DNA of 30,374 bases, taken from assembly GCA_037388705.1 (NCBI GenBank), contig JARRJY010000019.1, positions 1 through 30,374 on the forward strand, given 5' to 3'. A program made the position numbers and the translations under genes. This document shows, piece after piece, positions 23,001-30,374 of this stretch (the first letter of the stretch is position 1; each line of letters starts with the position of its first letter). The notes beneath the pieces are model-generated. The model worked only from the letters and a program-made list of their open reading frames with translations, searched no databases and was not told where the DNA came from. The DNA is from JARRJY01 sp037388705 (lineage in GTDB: Bacteria; Pseudomonadota; Gammaproteobacteria; UBA6429; Thiohalophilaceae).

Positions 23001-24380
23001 CTAGCCGCCGTAAATTTGTTTTGGCAGCCAGGTTGCCAGTTGAGGCCAGAAGGCGAGCATAGCCATAGCCAATACCTGGATGGCGATGAATGGAATTACT
23101 CCGCGGTATATTTGAGTAGTGGTCACACTTTCGGGTGAAACACCCCGTAAATAGAATAGTGCAAAGCCAAAAGGTGGGGTAAGGAATGAGGTTTGCAGGT
23201 TTATGGCAATCATAATACCCAGCCAGACCGGATCCAGCCCCATGGTCAGAAGAATGGGCGCCACAATGGGCACAACCACAAAAGTGATTTCAATAAAGTC
23301 GAGGATAAAGCCCAGCAGGAACATCAGCAACATGACAATGAAAACAGCACTGAAAACACCGCCAGGCAGGTTAGTCAGTAATTCGCGTACCAGGTCATCA
23401 CCACCCAGCCCGCGAAACACCAGTGAGAATAATGAGGCACCAATAAAAATCATGAATACCATGCTGGTAACCAGGGTGGTAGAACTCATCACCTCGCGCA
23501 ACACCGGCAGGTTGAGTTGTTTCTGGTTCAGCGCTAAAAGGATGGCACCCACTGCGCCCACCGAAGCTGCTTCGGTAGGCGTTGCTGCACCTGCCATGAT
23601 AGAACCCAGTACCGCGACAATAAGTATCAATGGCGGCAACAGGACCTGAAAAACTTGCTTAAGTAACGAAGTGTTGAGCTGGCGTTCTTCTATCGGAATT
23701 GCCGGAACCGCTTCCGGCTTTCTGATTGCAATAGACACCAGGTAGAGAATATACATGGCAACCAGTATTAATCCTGGAATCAGGGCGCCGGCAAAAAGAT
23801 CACCCACAGAGACGGTATCGGGGGAATACAGACCCATGTCCAACTGTGCCTGCTGGTAGGCTGAAGACAATACGTCACCCAGCAGGACCAGGATGATAGA
23901 AGGCGGGATAATTTGTCCCAGCGTTCCGGATGCGCAAATGGTGCCAGTGGCAATACTTGGATCATAACCACGTTTTAGCATGGTTGGTAAAGACAGCAGG
24001 CCCATGGTAACCACGGTGGCACCCACGATACCGGTACTGGCTGCCAGAAACATGCCGACAATAGTTACCGAGATGCCGAGGCCACCCCGTAACGGACCGA
24101 ACAATAACGCCATGGTGTCCAGAAGTTTGTCTGCCACGCGTGAGCGTTCCAGCATGACACCCATAAACACGAACAGTGGCACAGCGATCAGGGTGATGTT
24201 GGTCATGATACCGTAAAGACGGTTGGGCAAAGCCTGCAGAAAGGACGCATCGAAATTACCCGTGATGGTGCCAACCAGGGCAAATACCAATGCTGTTCCT
24301 CCAAGGGCAAATGCAACCGGGTAGCCGGAGAGCAGCACAATACAAACGCAAATGAACATCAACAGAGGCAGTAGTTCCAT
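23001..24380 (-). CDS. dctM: TRAP transporter large permease DctM
   Basis: 459 residues, very hydrophobic, about 12 transmembrane segments, of the DctM/UctM large-subunit family. Typical stretches: LSGYPVAFALGGTALVFAL, GLGISVTIVGMFLAASTGIVGATVVTMGLL (given only in part here: ASTGIVGATVVTMGLLSL), ICASGTLGQIIPPSIILVLL, ATPTEAASVGAVGAILLA and LTPPFGFALFYLRGVSP. The two STG/TPTEA motifs are the sodium-dependent elevator elements. It follows dctQ by 2 nt and works with DctQ and the periplasmic receptor. The receptor gene dctP is convergent, about 1 kb downstream. Confidence 0.95.
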   Translation of the reverse strand: MELLPLLMFICVCIVLLSGYPVAFALGGTALVFALVGTITGNFDASFLQALPNRLYGIMTNITLIAVPLFVFMGVMLERSRVADKLLDTMALLFGPLRGGLGISVTIVGMFLAASTGIVGATVVTMGLLSLPTMLKRGYDPSIATGTICASGTLGQIIPPSIILVLLGDVLSSAYQQAQLDMGLYSPDTVSVGDLFAGALIPGLILVAMYILYLVSIAIRKPEAVPAIPIEERQLNTSLLKQVFQVLLPPLILIVAVLGSIMAGAATPTEAASVGAVGAILLALNQKQLNLPVLREVMSSTTLVTSMVFMIFIGASLFSLVFRGLGGDDLVRELLTNLPGGVFSAVFIVMLLMFLLGFILDFIEITFVVVPIVAPILLTMGLDPVWLGIMIAINLQTSFLTPPFGFALFYLRGVSPESVTTTQIYRGVIPFIAIQVLAMAMLAFWPQLATWLPKQIYGG

Positions 24381-24382
24381 GG

Positions 24383-24916
24383 CTATAACTCGCTCTGTGG
24401 ATGTTCCCTGTTTGCGCTGGTAATGCCACGCAACCTCATCAGGTTTTGCAGAAAATTGGCCATGCCCTGTACGAGCAATAAGGCTGGCATAACAAGCAAC
24501 AGACTTTTGAGCAGATAAACTCCGGGAAGACCACCTGTTTCAGGAGACCCTTCCCTGAAGCTCCAGGAGGTAAGCACGTATTCCCAGCTGGACCAGAAAA
24601 TAAACGCGCATACGGGAAGCAGTAAAAACAGGCTGCCAAGCAAGTCCACCATGGCCTGGCGCCGAGGGGGCATCTCGCGATAGAAAATATCAACCCTGAC
24701 ATGGCCGTTATGCTTCAGGGTATAGGATGCACCAATTAAAAATACCATGGCATGCATGTAAGTAACCGACTCTTGCATGGCAATCCAGCCGGTATCGAAC
24801 AGGTAACGTAATACCACCACCAGGAAAGTAACAATTACCATTAACAAGGTAAGCCAGGAGATGGAACGGCCACACCACTCATTGATGGTCTCAAGCTTGT
24901 GCGCAAGTTGCTGCAT
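24383..24916 (-). CDS. dctQ: TRAP transporter small permease DctQ
   Basis: 177 residues with four predicted transmembrane segments (LTLLMVIVTFLVVVLRY, HAMVFLIGASYTLKH, LLGSLFLLLPVCAFIFW, LLLVMPALLLVQGMANF). The loop RVDIFYREMPPRRQAMVDLLG matches the DctQ family (positions shown only in part: RVDIFYREMPPRRQA). It forms the small membrane subunit that docks with DctM. First gene of the minus-strand permease operon; its promoter should lie in the gap 24917-25218. Confidence 0.93.
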   Translation of the reverse strand: MQQLAHKLETINEWCGRSISWLTLLMVIVTFLVVVLRYLFDTGWIAMQESVTYMHAMVFLIGASYTLKHNGHVRVDIFYREMPPRRQAMVDLLGSLFLLLPVCAFIFWSSWEYVLTSWSFREGSPETGGLPGVYLLKSLLLVMPALLLVQGMANFLQNLMRLRGITSANREHPQSEL

Positions 24917-25006
24917 GATTACTGTAAATTATTATAATTTCCTACTGAAAGTGGCTTTTATCCTGCCACTAAAAACCCAGGCTGTCAGTAACACTCTCAC
25001 CTTGAG

Positions 25007-25015
25007 TTATGCACA
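25007..25015 (+). promoter_or_regulatory. DnaA box (TTATGCACA)
   Basis: Exact match to the DnaA consensus TTATNCACA on the plus strand, 91 bp upstream of the dctQ start on the opposite strand. Confidence 0.5.
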
Positions 25016-25180
25016 GCTATTGTAAATCAAAGATTTACTTTATTACTCATACCAAAACCGTCTTTTGGAACTGCAAAAATAATATAAGTTATTGATTACT
25101 CAAGTGTTATGGTTCTGTTTTTTATAGTAATAAAATTAAAATATCAGAAAATATGACGATTCGGGCTATGCTTGGCTATT

Positions 25181-25201
25181 TAATCCACAAAGTTATCCAC
25201 A
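25181..25201 (+). promoter_or_regulatory. Tandem DnaA boxes (TAATCCACA and TTATCCACA)
   Basis: TAATCCACA at 25181-25189 has one mismatch and TTATCCACA at 25193-25201 is the high-affinity consensus; both are on the plus strand and 3 nt apart, just after the thrB stop side and next to the AT-rich tract. Confidence 0.55.
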
Positions 25202-25218
25202 GGCTGCTTGATTAATAA

Positions 25219-26142
25219 TCAACCGGTGGCACGGTCAATCAGTATGCGCTTGAAGACATCGGGATCCTTAATATGTGTAATTTCCCCTTCACGCGGAAAA
25301 TACTTGTCCTGCAGGCGTGATAACCAGAAGCGCAGTGCACCGGCACGTAACATAACCTGCCAGCTTGTTTGCTCTTCACCAGTTAAAGGGCGTTCCTGCT
25401 GGTAGGCATTTAGCAGGGCATCAAGACGCGATTTATCAAGTGAGCCATCCGGGTTGGTGCACCAGTCATTTACAGTTACCGCCACGTCATAGAGCAATAC
25501 ATCATTGCAGGCATAGTAAAAATCAATCAATCCAGTGAGTTCATCCCCGTTAAACAGGGCATTATCGCGGAACAGGTCTGCGTGGATCACGCCTCGCGGC
25601 AAATTGTCATGTTCATGCTGGCGTTGAAAATGCAGCTCAGCCTCGAGTAATTGTTGTTCTTCACCCGAAAGATGCGGCATCACGGCACTGGCAGTTTCGT
25701 GCCACCAGTGTGGTCCACGCTCATTATCCCGGTTGCCACTGAATGACTGGCCAGCCACGTGTAAATGGCCCAGCGCCTTGCCCAGGGCAGCACACTGTAC
25801 CACCGAGGGGTGCTCCACGCTGGCGCCGGCAAGTCGTTGTACCAGTGCGGCTGGCTTCTGTTTAAGCTCACGCAGGTAACGGCCCTCGTTATCTGCCTTG
25901 GGATGAGCGCTGGGGACATCATGTTCGGCGAGGTGTGCCATCAGGTCGAGAAAAAAAGGCAGTTCTTCCCTGCTTAATGATTCGAAAATGGTAAGCACAA
26001 AACGGCCTTGTTCAGTGTCAACAAAGTAATTGGTGTTTTCGATACCGGCACTGATACCTTCATAATCGAGTAGTTTGCCGACGGGATAATGCTGTAAAAA
26101 AGCATCGAGCTCATCACGCTCGATGGTGGTGTAAACCGACAT
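25219..26142 (-). CDS. thrB: Homoserine kinase, APH-fold (ThrB type II)
   Basis: Phosphorylates homoserine in threonine biosynthesis. 307 residues of the aminoglycoside-phosphotransferase-like family used as homoserine kinase in many gammaproteobacteria and alphaproteobacteria (not the GHMP form of E. coli). N-terminal MSVYTTIERDELDAFLQHY and the nucleotide-binding segment GISAGIENTNYFVDT are family-typical. The catalytic loop HADLFRDN spans residues 187-194 with catalytic Asp189, and the metal motif is IDFYY (206-210). Followed closely, on its upstream side, by the DUF2782 gene and the LOG gene, the same order as thrB-DUF2782 beside polA in Pseudomonas. Cytosolic. Confidence 0.93.
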   Translation of the reverse strand: MSVYTTIERDELDAFLQHYPVGKLLDYEGISAGIENTNYFVDTEQGRFVLTIFESLSREELPFFLDLMAHLAEHDVPSAHPKADNEGRYLRELKQKPAALVQRLAGASVEHPSVVQCAALGKALGHLHVAGQSFSGNRDNERGPHWWHETASAVMPHLSGEEQQLLEAELHFQRQHEHDNLPRGVIHADLFRDNALFNGDELTGLIDFYYACNDVLLYDVAVTVNDWCTNPDGSLDKSRLDALLNAYQQERPLTGEEQTSWQVMLRAGALRFWLSRLQDKYFPREGEITHIKDPDVFKRILIDRATG

Positions 26143-26190
26143 AGCCTGTTCTAATTTATTTGTTGTTGATAGGTGTTACGAATACGACTA

Positions 26191-26517
26191 CTACCAGCGC
26201 AGCAGTATCCACTGATTAATAGGTGGATTATCCAGATTATCATCGCGCTTATCCAGTAGACCATCGCCATCGGTATCGATCATGTAATAGGCAGGGCCCT
26301 TGGTCGGCGTTATCTTTGCGAAACGCAGCTGTCCGTTGACGCGATATTCCTCAATCACGGCCTCTTTTTTATGAACAATAGTCACTTCTGGTTCAGGCAG
26401 GTTGGTGGTATCTTCAGGCAGAGGAGGTGGCGGTGCCTGTTCTTCCTGCGCTGAAATGGAAAAAGCTGAAAGTAGCATCAGGCCTAAAAATACAATGCGT
26501 GCTGTAAAAAGTTTCAT
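26191..26517 (-). CDS. DUF2782 family exported protein
   Basis: 108 residues. Signal peptide LFTARIVFLGLMLLSAFSISA with likely cleavage SISA-QE. A Pro/Glu-rich stretch is followed by the DUF2782 core: EVTIVHKKEAVIEEYRVNGQ, the YYMIDTDGDGLLDKRD segment (resembles a calcium-binding DxDGDGxxD loop) and NQWILLRW at the end. The family is small, conserved beside thrB and polA in gammaproteobacteria, and has no known function. It lies between the LOG gene and thrB, with 12 nt before the first and 48 nt after. Predicted periplasmic or membrane-associated. Confidence 0.88.
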   Translation of the reverse strand: MKLFTARIVFLGLMLLSAFSISAQEEQAPPPPLPEDTTNLPEPEVTIVHKKEAVIEEYRVNGQLRFAKITPTKGPAYYMIDTDGDGLLDKRDDNLDNPPINQWILLRW

Positions 26518-26529
26518 TTCAAAATCTCG

Positions 26530-27249
26530 CTATAAATCCAGCAGACGTTCAGCTTCTTCTGCTGAAGGTTCAAAGCCACGGGTCTCGTAGTGACTGAAAA
26601 TAGCATCAAGGATGTCCTTGGGTTTGTCCAGTATTTTTATCAAATCCAGGTCTTCCGGGTTGATGGTACCTTCTTCTACCAGTGTCGTTTTAAACCAGTC
26701 CAGCAACCCTCCCCAGAAGGGTTCATGCACCAGGATAATGGGGATCTTGCGTGTTTTCTTGGTTTGCACCAGGGTAAGAATTTCTGCCAGCTCGTCCAGT
26801 GTGCCAAACCCCCCCGGCAGCACCACGTAGGCGGCTGCATATTTTACGAACATGACCTTGCGGGAAAAGAAATGCCGAAATGACAGGGAAATATCCTGGT
26901 AAGGATTGCCAATTTGCTCATGCGGTAACTGGATGTTCAGGCCAATACTGGGGGACTTACCTTCATAAGCACCCAGGTTAGCCGCTTCCATGATACCGGG
27001 CCCGCCGCCACTCACCACAGAGAATCCCGCGTCTGACAGGGCGCGGGCTATTTCGACCGAAAGCTGGTAGTAGGGATGATCTTTTTTGGTTCGGGCTGAG
27101 CCGAAAATACTTACCGAAGGTTTAATGCGCGCCAGGCGCTCAAAGCCTTCGACAAATTCCGCCATGATCTGAAAAATTTTCCATGACTCACGGGTTAACG
27201 AGGTATCATTAATGGGCAACATGCCGGGGTGTTTGTATTTATCATCCAT
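26530..27249 (-). CDS. LOG-family phosphoribohydrolase (TIGR00730 Rossmann protein)
   Basis: 239 residues. LOG (lonely guy) and related lysine-decarboxylase-annotated proteins hydrolyse nucleoside 5'-monophosphates such as N6-modified AMP. Signatures: FSVVSGGGPGIMEAANLGAYEG, with the GGGPGIMEAA nucleotide-binding segment, and the catalytic PGGFGTLDELAEILTLVQT (PGGxGTxxE). The FRHFFSRKVMFVKYA segment is the third conserved block of the family. The C-terminal helices (residues ~180-239) are as usual for the 240-residue subgroup. First gene of the minus-strand LOG-DUF2782-thrB operon, divergent from polA across 98 bp. The name 'lysine decarboxylase' sometimes given to it is not supported. Confidence 0.9.
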   Translation of the reverse strand: MDDKYKHPGMLPINDTSLTRESWKIFQIMAEFVEGFERLARIKPSVSIFGSARTKKDHPYYQLSVEIARALSDAGFSVVSGGGPGIMEAANLGAYEGKSPSIGLNIQLPHEQIGNPYQDISLSFRHFFSRKVMFVKYAAAYVVLPGGFGTLDELAEILTLVQTKKTRKIPIILVHEPFWGGLLDWFKTTLVEEGTINPEDLDLIKILDKPKDILDAIFSHYETRGFEPSAEEAERLLDL

Positions 27250-27347
27250 AACGCGATTACCGGTTAATTAGGTTCAGATTTAACGACTAACAACTCATAA
27301 TACGCCCATTAGTAAAAAAATTGTAATAGAGAAGTTTCAGGAAAATT

Positions 27348-30083
27348 ATGGCAGCTAAAAAATCAGCCAGTAAAAAATCCGCCAAGAAGAAGCCACCTTT
27401 TGTGCTGGTTGATGGTTCCTCCTATTTGTTCCGTGCCTACCATGCCATGCCGGGCTTTACCAACTCGAAGGGTGAGCCCACCGGTACAATTTATGGTGTT
27501 ACCAACATGTTGCGTCGATTACTGGCAGACTATGATCCCGAACATGTGGCGGTGGTGTTTGACGCCAAGGGCAAAACCTTCCGTAATGACATGTATCCCG
27601 AATACAAGGCCAATCGTCCACCCATGCCGGATGACTTACGCGAACAAATTAAACCGATACACGAAATTGTCAAAGCCATGGGCTTTCCTTTGTTATGCGT
27701 AGAAGGGGTGGAAGCCGATGATGTGATTGGCACACTGGCCAGGCAGGCGAGCGAGCAGGGAATAGAAACAGTAATATCCACTGGCGATAAAGACATGGCA
27801 CAGCTGGTTAACGAACACGTGACGCTGGTCAATACCATGACAGAAGTGGAAAGTGATATTGATGGTGTCAAAGAAAAGTTTGGCGTACCACCAGAACGCA
27901 TTATTGATTACCTGTCACTTATTGGAGATACGGTTGATAACGTGCCCGGTGTTCCCAAGGTTGGGCCCAAAACAGCGGTTAAGTGGTTAGCACAATATGA
28001 TTCGCTGGATAACATAATTGAGCATGCTGAAGAGTTCAAAGGCAAGGTGGGCGAATACCTGCGTGACAGTCTTGAACAACTGCCACTTTCCAAAGAGCTG
28101 GTGACTATCAAATGTGATGTGGAGCTGGATGAATCTCCTGGCTCTTTGACCTATGCCGGGCCCGATACAGAAGCCTTGAAAAAGCTGTTTACTCATTTTG
28201 AATTTAAAACCTGGCTGGCTGAAATTCTTCAAGGGGGTAGCAGCCAGACAAAATCAAGTAAACCAGAGAAAACAGAAAGCAAATATGAAACGATCTTGGC
28301 TGAAAAAGACTTTACGAAATGGTTAAGGAAACTCGAAAAAGCAAAATATTTTGCTTTTGACACTGAAACCACCAGCCTGAATTATATGCAAGCAGAAATA
28401 GTTGGTGTTTCCTTTTCAGTTAAAACCGGGGAAGCTGCCTATGTGCCTGTCGCACATAACTATCCTGGCGCACCTGAACAACTGTCAAGAGAGTTTGTGC
28501 TTGAGCAACTTAAACCACTGCTTGAAAACGAAAAGAAAACCAAGGTTGGCCAGAACCTGAAATACGATATGAACGTACTGGCGAACTATGATATTGAGTT
28601 AAGAGGTATCGGGTTTGACAGCATGCTGGAATCCTATGTACTGGACAGCACAGCATCACGGCATGACATGGATACCCTGGCGTTAAAATATCTTGGCCAT
28701 AAGACCATTCATTATGAAGATATTGCCGGCAAAGGCGCCAAGCAAATTACGTTTGACCAGGTTGCTCTGGAAGAAGCCGCACCCTATGCTGCGGAAGATG
28801 CTGATATCACTTTGCAGTTACATGAAACATTGTGGGATAAATTAAAAGATACTCCATCACTGGTCAGTGTGTTTGAAGAGCTGGAAATGCCATTGGTACC
28901 AGTATTATCACGCATAGAACGTCGCGGGGTATTGCTCGATATAAAAATGCTAAACAAACAAAGCGCGCAACTGGCCAAGCGTGTAGCAGAACTGGAACAA
29001 CAGGCACATAAACTGGCTGGTCAGCCTTTTAACCTGGGTTCGCCAAAACAGTTACAGGAAATACTATTTGAAAAACAGGGCTTGCCGGTAATCAGTAAAA
29101 CACCAAAAGGCCAGCCTTCAACAGCTGAATCGGTATTGCAGGAACTGGCACATGATTATGAGTTGCCGGAAGTTATTCTTGAGTATCGTTCGTTAAGCAA
29201 ACTCAAATCAACTTATACCGACAAGTTACCGGAAATGATCGACAGCAATTCCGGTCGTGTGCACACTTCGTACCACCAGGCAGTTGCCGCAACGGGCAGG
29301 TTATCTTCATCCGATCCCAACTTGCAGAACATACCGATACGAACAGAAGAGGGTCGCCGTATTCGCAAGGCGTTTATTGCCCCGAAGGGTTTCAAGATGG
29401 TAGCCGCTGATTACTCGCAGGTGGAGTTACGCATCATGGCACACCTGTCAGGTGATGAAGGCTTATTGAAAGCCTTTAAAGAAGGCAAGGATGTTCACAG
29501 TGCTACGGCTGCAGAAGTATTTGCTGTAAAAGAAGATAAGGTCACCAAAGATCAGCGTCGTAAGGCCAAGGCCATTAACTTTGGTTTAATTTACGGTATG
29601 TCGGCATTTGGCCTGGCCAAGCAACTGGAAATAGGTCGCATCGAAGCACAACAATACGTGGATCTTTATTTTGAACGCTATCCGGGTGTAAAAGCCTACA
29701 TGGATGCTACGCGCAAAAAAGCCCATGAGCAGGGTTACGTGGAAACCGTGTTTGGGCGTCGTCTTTATTTGCCGGAAATCAATTCACGTAATGGTATGCG
29801 ACGTCAGTATGCGGAACGTACTGCAATCAATGCACCCATGCAGGGAACCGCCGCCGACATTATTAAACGTGCCATGATCGATCTTGATAATACACTGCGC
29901 AAAACAAAGCAGGATGTGAACATGATTATGCAGGTTCACGACGAACTGGTGTTCGAGGTCAAAGAAGATCAGACAGATAAAGCGATAGATATTATTAAAA
30001 GCAGTATGGTCGATGCGGCAGATTTATCCGTTCCCCTGGTTGTTGATGTTGGGATTGGTGCGAACTGGGATGAAGCACATTAA
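27348..30083 (+). CDS. polA: DNA polymerase I
   Basis: 911 residues (E. coli 928) with all three activities apparently intact. 5'-nuclease domain: FVLVDGSSYLFRAYHA, DPEHVAVVFDAKGKTFRND, GVEADDVIGTLA and STGDKDMAQLV. 3'-5' exonuclease: FDTETTS with Asp338 and Glu340, GQNLKYDMNVL, and YAAEDADIT. Polymerase: motif A VAADYSQVELR with Asp688, O-helix RRKAKAINFGLIYGMS, motif C QVHDELVFEV with Asp865. The N-terminus MAAKKSASKKSAKKK is a lysine-rich tail (7 lysines in 15 residues) ahead of the usual start. AGGAAAA sits a few bases before the ATG. Divergent from the LOG gene. Needed for Okazaki fragment maturation and repair. Confidence 0.97.
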   Translation: MAAKKSASKKSAKKKPPFVLVDGSSYLFRAYHAMPGFTNSKGEPTGTIYGVTNMLRRLLADYDPEHVAVVFDAKGKTFRNDMYPEYKANRPPMPDDLREQIKPIHEIVKAMGFPLLCVEGVEADDVIGTLARQASEQGIETVISTGDKDMAQLVNEHVTLVNTMTEVESDIDGVKEKFGVPPERIIDYLSLIGDTVDNVPGVPKVGPKTAVKWLAQYDSLDNIIEHAEEFKGKVGEYLRDSLEQLPLSKELVTIKCDVELDESPGSLTYAGPDTEALKKLFTHFEFKTWLAEILQGGSSQTKSSKPEKTESKYETILAEKDFTKWLRKLEKAKYFAFDTETTSLNYMQAEIVGVSFSVKTGEAAYVPVAHNYPGAPEQLSREFVLEQLKPLLENEKKTKVGQNLKYDMNVLANYDIELRGIGFDSMLESYVLDSTASRHDMDTLALKYLGHKTIHYEDIAGKGAKQITFDQVALEEAAPYAAEDADITLQLHETLWDKLKDTPSLVSVFEELEMPLVPVLSRIERRGVLLDIKMLNKQSAQLAKRVAELEQQAHKLAGQPFNLGSPKQLQEILFEKQGLPVISKTPKGQPSTAESVLQELAHDYELPEVILEYRSLSKLKSTYTDKLPEMIDSNSGRVHTSYHQAVAATGRLSSSDPNLQNIPIRTEEGRRIRKAFIAPKGFKMVAADYSQVELRIMAHLSGDEGLLKAFKEGKDVHSATAAEVFAVKEDKVTKDQRRKAKAINFGLIYGMSAFGLAKQLEIGRIEAQQYVDLYFERYPGVKAYMDATRKKAHEQGYVETVFGRRLYLPEINSRNGMRRQYAERTAINAPMQGTAADIIKRAMIDLDNTLRKTKQDVNMIMQVHDELVFEVKEDQTDKAIDIIKSSMVDAADLSVPLVVDVGIGANWDEAH

Positions 30084-30238
30084 ATTTACAAATTAATTTT
30101 GTGATTGATGCGTTTTCAGTTTTCTTAAAATATAACCCTATTCAGCCATATCTATTTTTATGGTTTTAATGTAATACTAAAATAATAAACGTGAAAAAAT
30201 ATTCACGATTCACCTACAAGAATTTGGAGCTGATTCAC
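30084..30238. other. Gap after polA
   Basis: AT-rich. Contains CGTGAA-AAAATA-TTCACG (about 30190-30207), a 6-bp dyad of unknown role. No good terminator for polA and no clear promoter were found. Confidence 0.4.
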
Positions 30239-30374
30239 ATGGATCAAAAGCTAAAAACTACCCCCCTTATTTTTTTATTAGTTCTGTTTACACTTACGGG
30301 TTGTAGTAGTGGTGGCGGTGGTAGTAATGGTGGTGGCTCCACCATTACTTCTTTTGAATTAGTTGACCCAACGC
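30239..30374 (+). CDS. Glycine-rich lipoprotein, partial (3' end outside window)
   Basis: ATG at 30239 with GGAG about 9 nt upstream; 45 codons to the window end. Basic start (MDQKLK), a hydrophobic core (TTPLIFLLVLFTLTG) and lipobox LTGC at residue 22, followed by a Gly/Ser-rich linker (SSGGGGSNGGGST) and ITSFELVDPT. It is a predicted lipoprotein with a flexible linker before a beta-rich domain, as in many surface proteins with Ig-like or cadherin-like repeats, but the domain is not in view. Confidence 0.75.
   Translation, partial: MDQKLKTTPLIFLLVLFTLTGCSSGGGGSNGGGSTITSFELVDPT

Larger units (their letters stand above)
24917..25218. other. 302-base gene-free, AT-rich gap with DnaA-box sequences
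   Basis: Lies upstream of dctQ and downstream of thrB, both on the minus strand, so only the dctQ promoter is required. It holds the 7-bp dyad GTAAATC-AAA-GATTTAC near 25020-25036, an AT-rich tract at about 25075-25155, and three DnaA-box-like 9-mers in one orientation. No ORF of meaningful length. Confidence 0.6.

Noticed and set aside
23203..23649. 148-residue plus-strand frame opposite dctM
   Set aside because: Antisense shadow of the DctM helices; low-complexity Ser/Thr/Pro composition and no initiation signal.
1..30374. CRISPR arrays, insertion sequences, integrase genes, tRNA or rRNA genes
   Set aside because: None was seen: no regularly spaced direct repeats, no transposase or integrase motifs, and no cloverleaf-like tRNA sequence was noticed by eye.

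Overview
The window is chromosomal DNA from a gammaproteobacterium. The genes are ordinary housekeeping and accessory genes with no phage, insertion sequence, CRISPR, rRNA or tRNA. The evidence for the class is the block rsmB-fmt-def // LysM lipoprotein-dprA-smg-topA-tsaC-hemF, the block thrB-DUF2782-LOG // polA, a RimK nearly collinear with E. coli RimK, and an HdfR-type LysR regulator. In Pseudomonas the first block and the polA/thrB block lie on either side of oriC, so this stretch is probably origin-proximal in ancestry. I cannot name a genus. Base composition is moderate and fairly even.

Layout. 1-2797 (minus): rsmB, fmt, def. 2944-9645 (plus): LysM lipoprotein, a strong terminator, dprA with a shortened C-terminus, smg, topA, tsaC, hemF, then a 23-bp perfect hairpin terminator. 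9646-11727: a sigma-54-type promoter drives a 31-residue membrane peptide. It converges on a second membrane miniprotein on the minus strand, which follows a TlpA-like thioredoxin gene, a secreted alpha/beta-hydrolase-like gene and a lone Hpt gene. 11869-15491: uvrD (plus) abuts an hdfR-like regulator (minus), followed by a small secreted acidic protein and a 52-residue PA3496-like protein.

15618-20179 is the most coherent system in the window. An inactive transglutaminase/7TM membrane protein (minus) is divergent from a tight plus-strand operon: exported retropepsin-like protein, cytosolic RimB-like retropepsin, RimK glutamate ligase, and a zinc carboxypeptidase of the aspartoacylase family. 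It looks like a protein or peptide glutamylation module with both ligase and trimming enzymes, in cytosolic and envelope halves.

20196-24916: a CopZ-type Fe-S/zinc metallochaperone domain protein (minus), a Tat-type TakP-like TRAP solute receptor (plus), msrB, an unknown 165-residue protein and the TRAP permeases dctM and dctQ (all minus). 24917-25218 is a gene-free, AT-rich gap with two consensus DnaA boxes and one near-match. 25219-30083: thrB, DUF2782 protein, LOG-family protein (minus) and polA (plus) with a lysine-rich N-terminal tail. The window ends inside a glycine-rich lipoprotein gene.

Best second looks: the overlapped hydrolase/TlpA pair with a prfB-like slip site, the sigma-54 miniprotein locus, the truncated dprA, the rimK module and the DnaA-box gap.
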